From Eublepharis macularius (taxonomy: Eukaryota > Chordata > Lepidosauria > Squamata > Eublepharidae), in the NCBI RefSeq assembly GCF_028583425.1, contig NC_072793.1, forward strand, positions 172,213,681 through 172,277,680: 64,000 nucleotides of DNA, given 5' to 3'. Made by a program: the position numbers and the translations under genes. Positions 63,375-64,000 of the stretch are shown here, one piece after another. The notes beneath the pieces were generated by a model. The model was not told the DNA's origin and made no database searches. It saw only the letters and a list, made by a program, of their open reading frames with translations. Each line of letters starts with the position of its first letter. Position 1 is the stretch's first letter.

Positions 63375-64000
63375 TTTTTTAATCAGGTCAAAGGGGTAGC
63401 CATGGGGTGCCCAGTGGCACCTAGTATTGCTAACCTTTACATGGCCAACCTCAAAGAAAAACACCAACCCTTTCTTTGATAAAATCATTTACTTTAAATG
63501 GTACATTGATGTCGTGTCCATCATCCTAAAGGGGCGGGACTGTGTAGATGAACTGGGAAACTGGATGAACACTGTAGATAATGACATTAAACTCACTTGG
63601 CAAGCACACCCACGGTGTGTCAATTTTCCAGACGTAGTGGTATATAAAAAATCTGACAGCAACTTGGGAGTAAGACCCTTCAGAAAAAGTACTGATAGGT
63701 GGACTTGCCTCCGCTATACATCTTTCCATTTGGGTTGTTTAAAGAGGAATATCCTATTTGGGCAATTTCCTCCAAATAAAACGTAACTCTTCCAGTGAAA
63801 TAGATTACCACAGGGAGTCTATTAGGATGGGAGAAGCTTTTATTGACAAGGGCTACCCTTGTAATATAATTAACAATGCTAGGGCACGGGCAGAGTAAGT
63901 CCCTAGAAATTCGTTTTTGTCTCTTTGGAATAAGATCACACATGAGAATATCAAATGGTCCATTGAATTTACAGCTTGGGCTCCACAGATTTCTAAAATT
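63375..64000 (+). mobile_element. Penelope-like element, reverse transcriptase fragment
   Basis: The frame starting KGVAMGCPVAPSIANLYMAN (63390-63450) matches the PLE motif around AMGxPVAPxxANLYM. After a frame change it continues IIYFKWYIDVVSII (the YIDD catalytic box read as YIDV), IKLTWQAHPRCVNFPDVVVY, RPFRKSTDRWTCLRYTSFH and LKRNILFGQF, the PLE C-terminal palm and thumb. Further matching words run to the window edge (AFIDKGYP). A dead copy, cut by the end of the window; the GIY-YIG part would lie beyond. Confidence 0.8.

Overview
The window looks like a stretch of a squamate reptile genome (a lizard, perhaps a gecko). It has intron-containing Kruppel-type (KRAB) C2H2 zinc-finger genes, tRNA-derived SINEs of the Sauria type, CR1, L1 and Penelope-like retroelements, a DIRS element and Helitrons. 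The species assignment is inference from this repeat mix. No prokaryotic gene organisation is present.

Layout. (1) 1-10.2 kb: plus-strand KRAB-ZNF gene 1, with a CpG-rich promoter, a start exon at 4722, KRAB-A at 5166, KRAB-B at 5850 and a zinc-finger exon at 6769-8561. A one-base expansion of a G run cuts the finger array short. (2) 10.2-19.3 kb: repeat-rich DNA with no host gene. It holds a minisatellite of about 50 bp beginning next to Helitron-like termini, LINE and SINE fragments, and a minus-strand Helitron with helicase remnants. (3) 19.3-27.2 kb: a decayed minus-strand KRAB-ZNF copy. One of its SINEs is split by a nearly whole DIRS element (20614-26388). (4) 28-31.8 kb: a duplicated block, then an ORF1-only L1-type element (30148-31696) with a clean 17-bp target duplication. 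(5) 32.2-36.1 kb: the sister minus-strand KRAB-ZNF gene, also with a frameshift late in the finger array. (6) 37.5-38.1 kb: a 58-bp GC-rich minisatellite. (7) 38.3-46.1 kb and 52.1-53.1 kb: plus-strand KRAB-ZNF gene 2, a paralogue of gene 1 with an intact reading frame of 555 codons. Its 3' flank is split by a 5.9-kb L1 on the minus strand (46210-52134). (8) 54.3-55.5 kb: second copy of the 28-kb block. (9) 56-60.5 kb: two tandem sets of start, KRAB-A and KRAB-B exons with no finger exon in the window. (10) 60.9-64 kb: a 776-bp tandem duplication, two tail-to-tail Helitron-like ends and a Penelope-like reverse transcriptase fragment running off the edge.

The KRAB-ZNF genes are expected, from the family, to be nuclear DNA-binding repressors that recruit TRIM28/KAP1 through KRAB, often against transposons. 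The cluster shows typical birth and death: large duplications, finger-block duplication, frameshifted arrays and KRAB relics. Because several duplicated segments carry an insertion in only one copy, the other copy acts as an empty site and gives sharp ends for the DIRS, CR1 and L1 insertions.

The parts most worth following up are the ORF1-only L1 element, the recurrent link between Helitron-like hairpin termini and the 50-bp minisatellite, and the textbook inverted-repeat and internal-complementary-region structure of the DIRS element. All calls come from reading the sequence; no database or alignment program was used.
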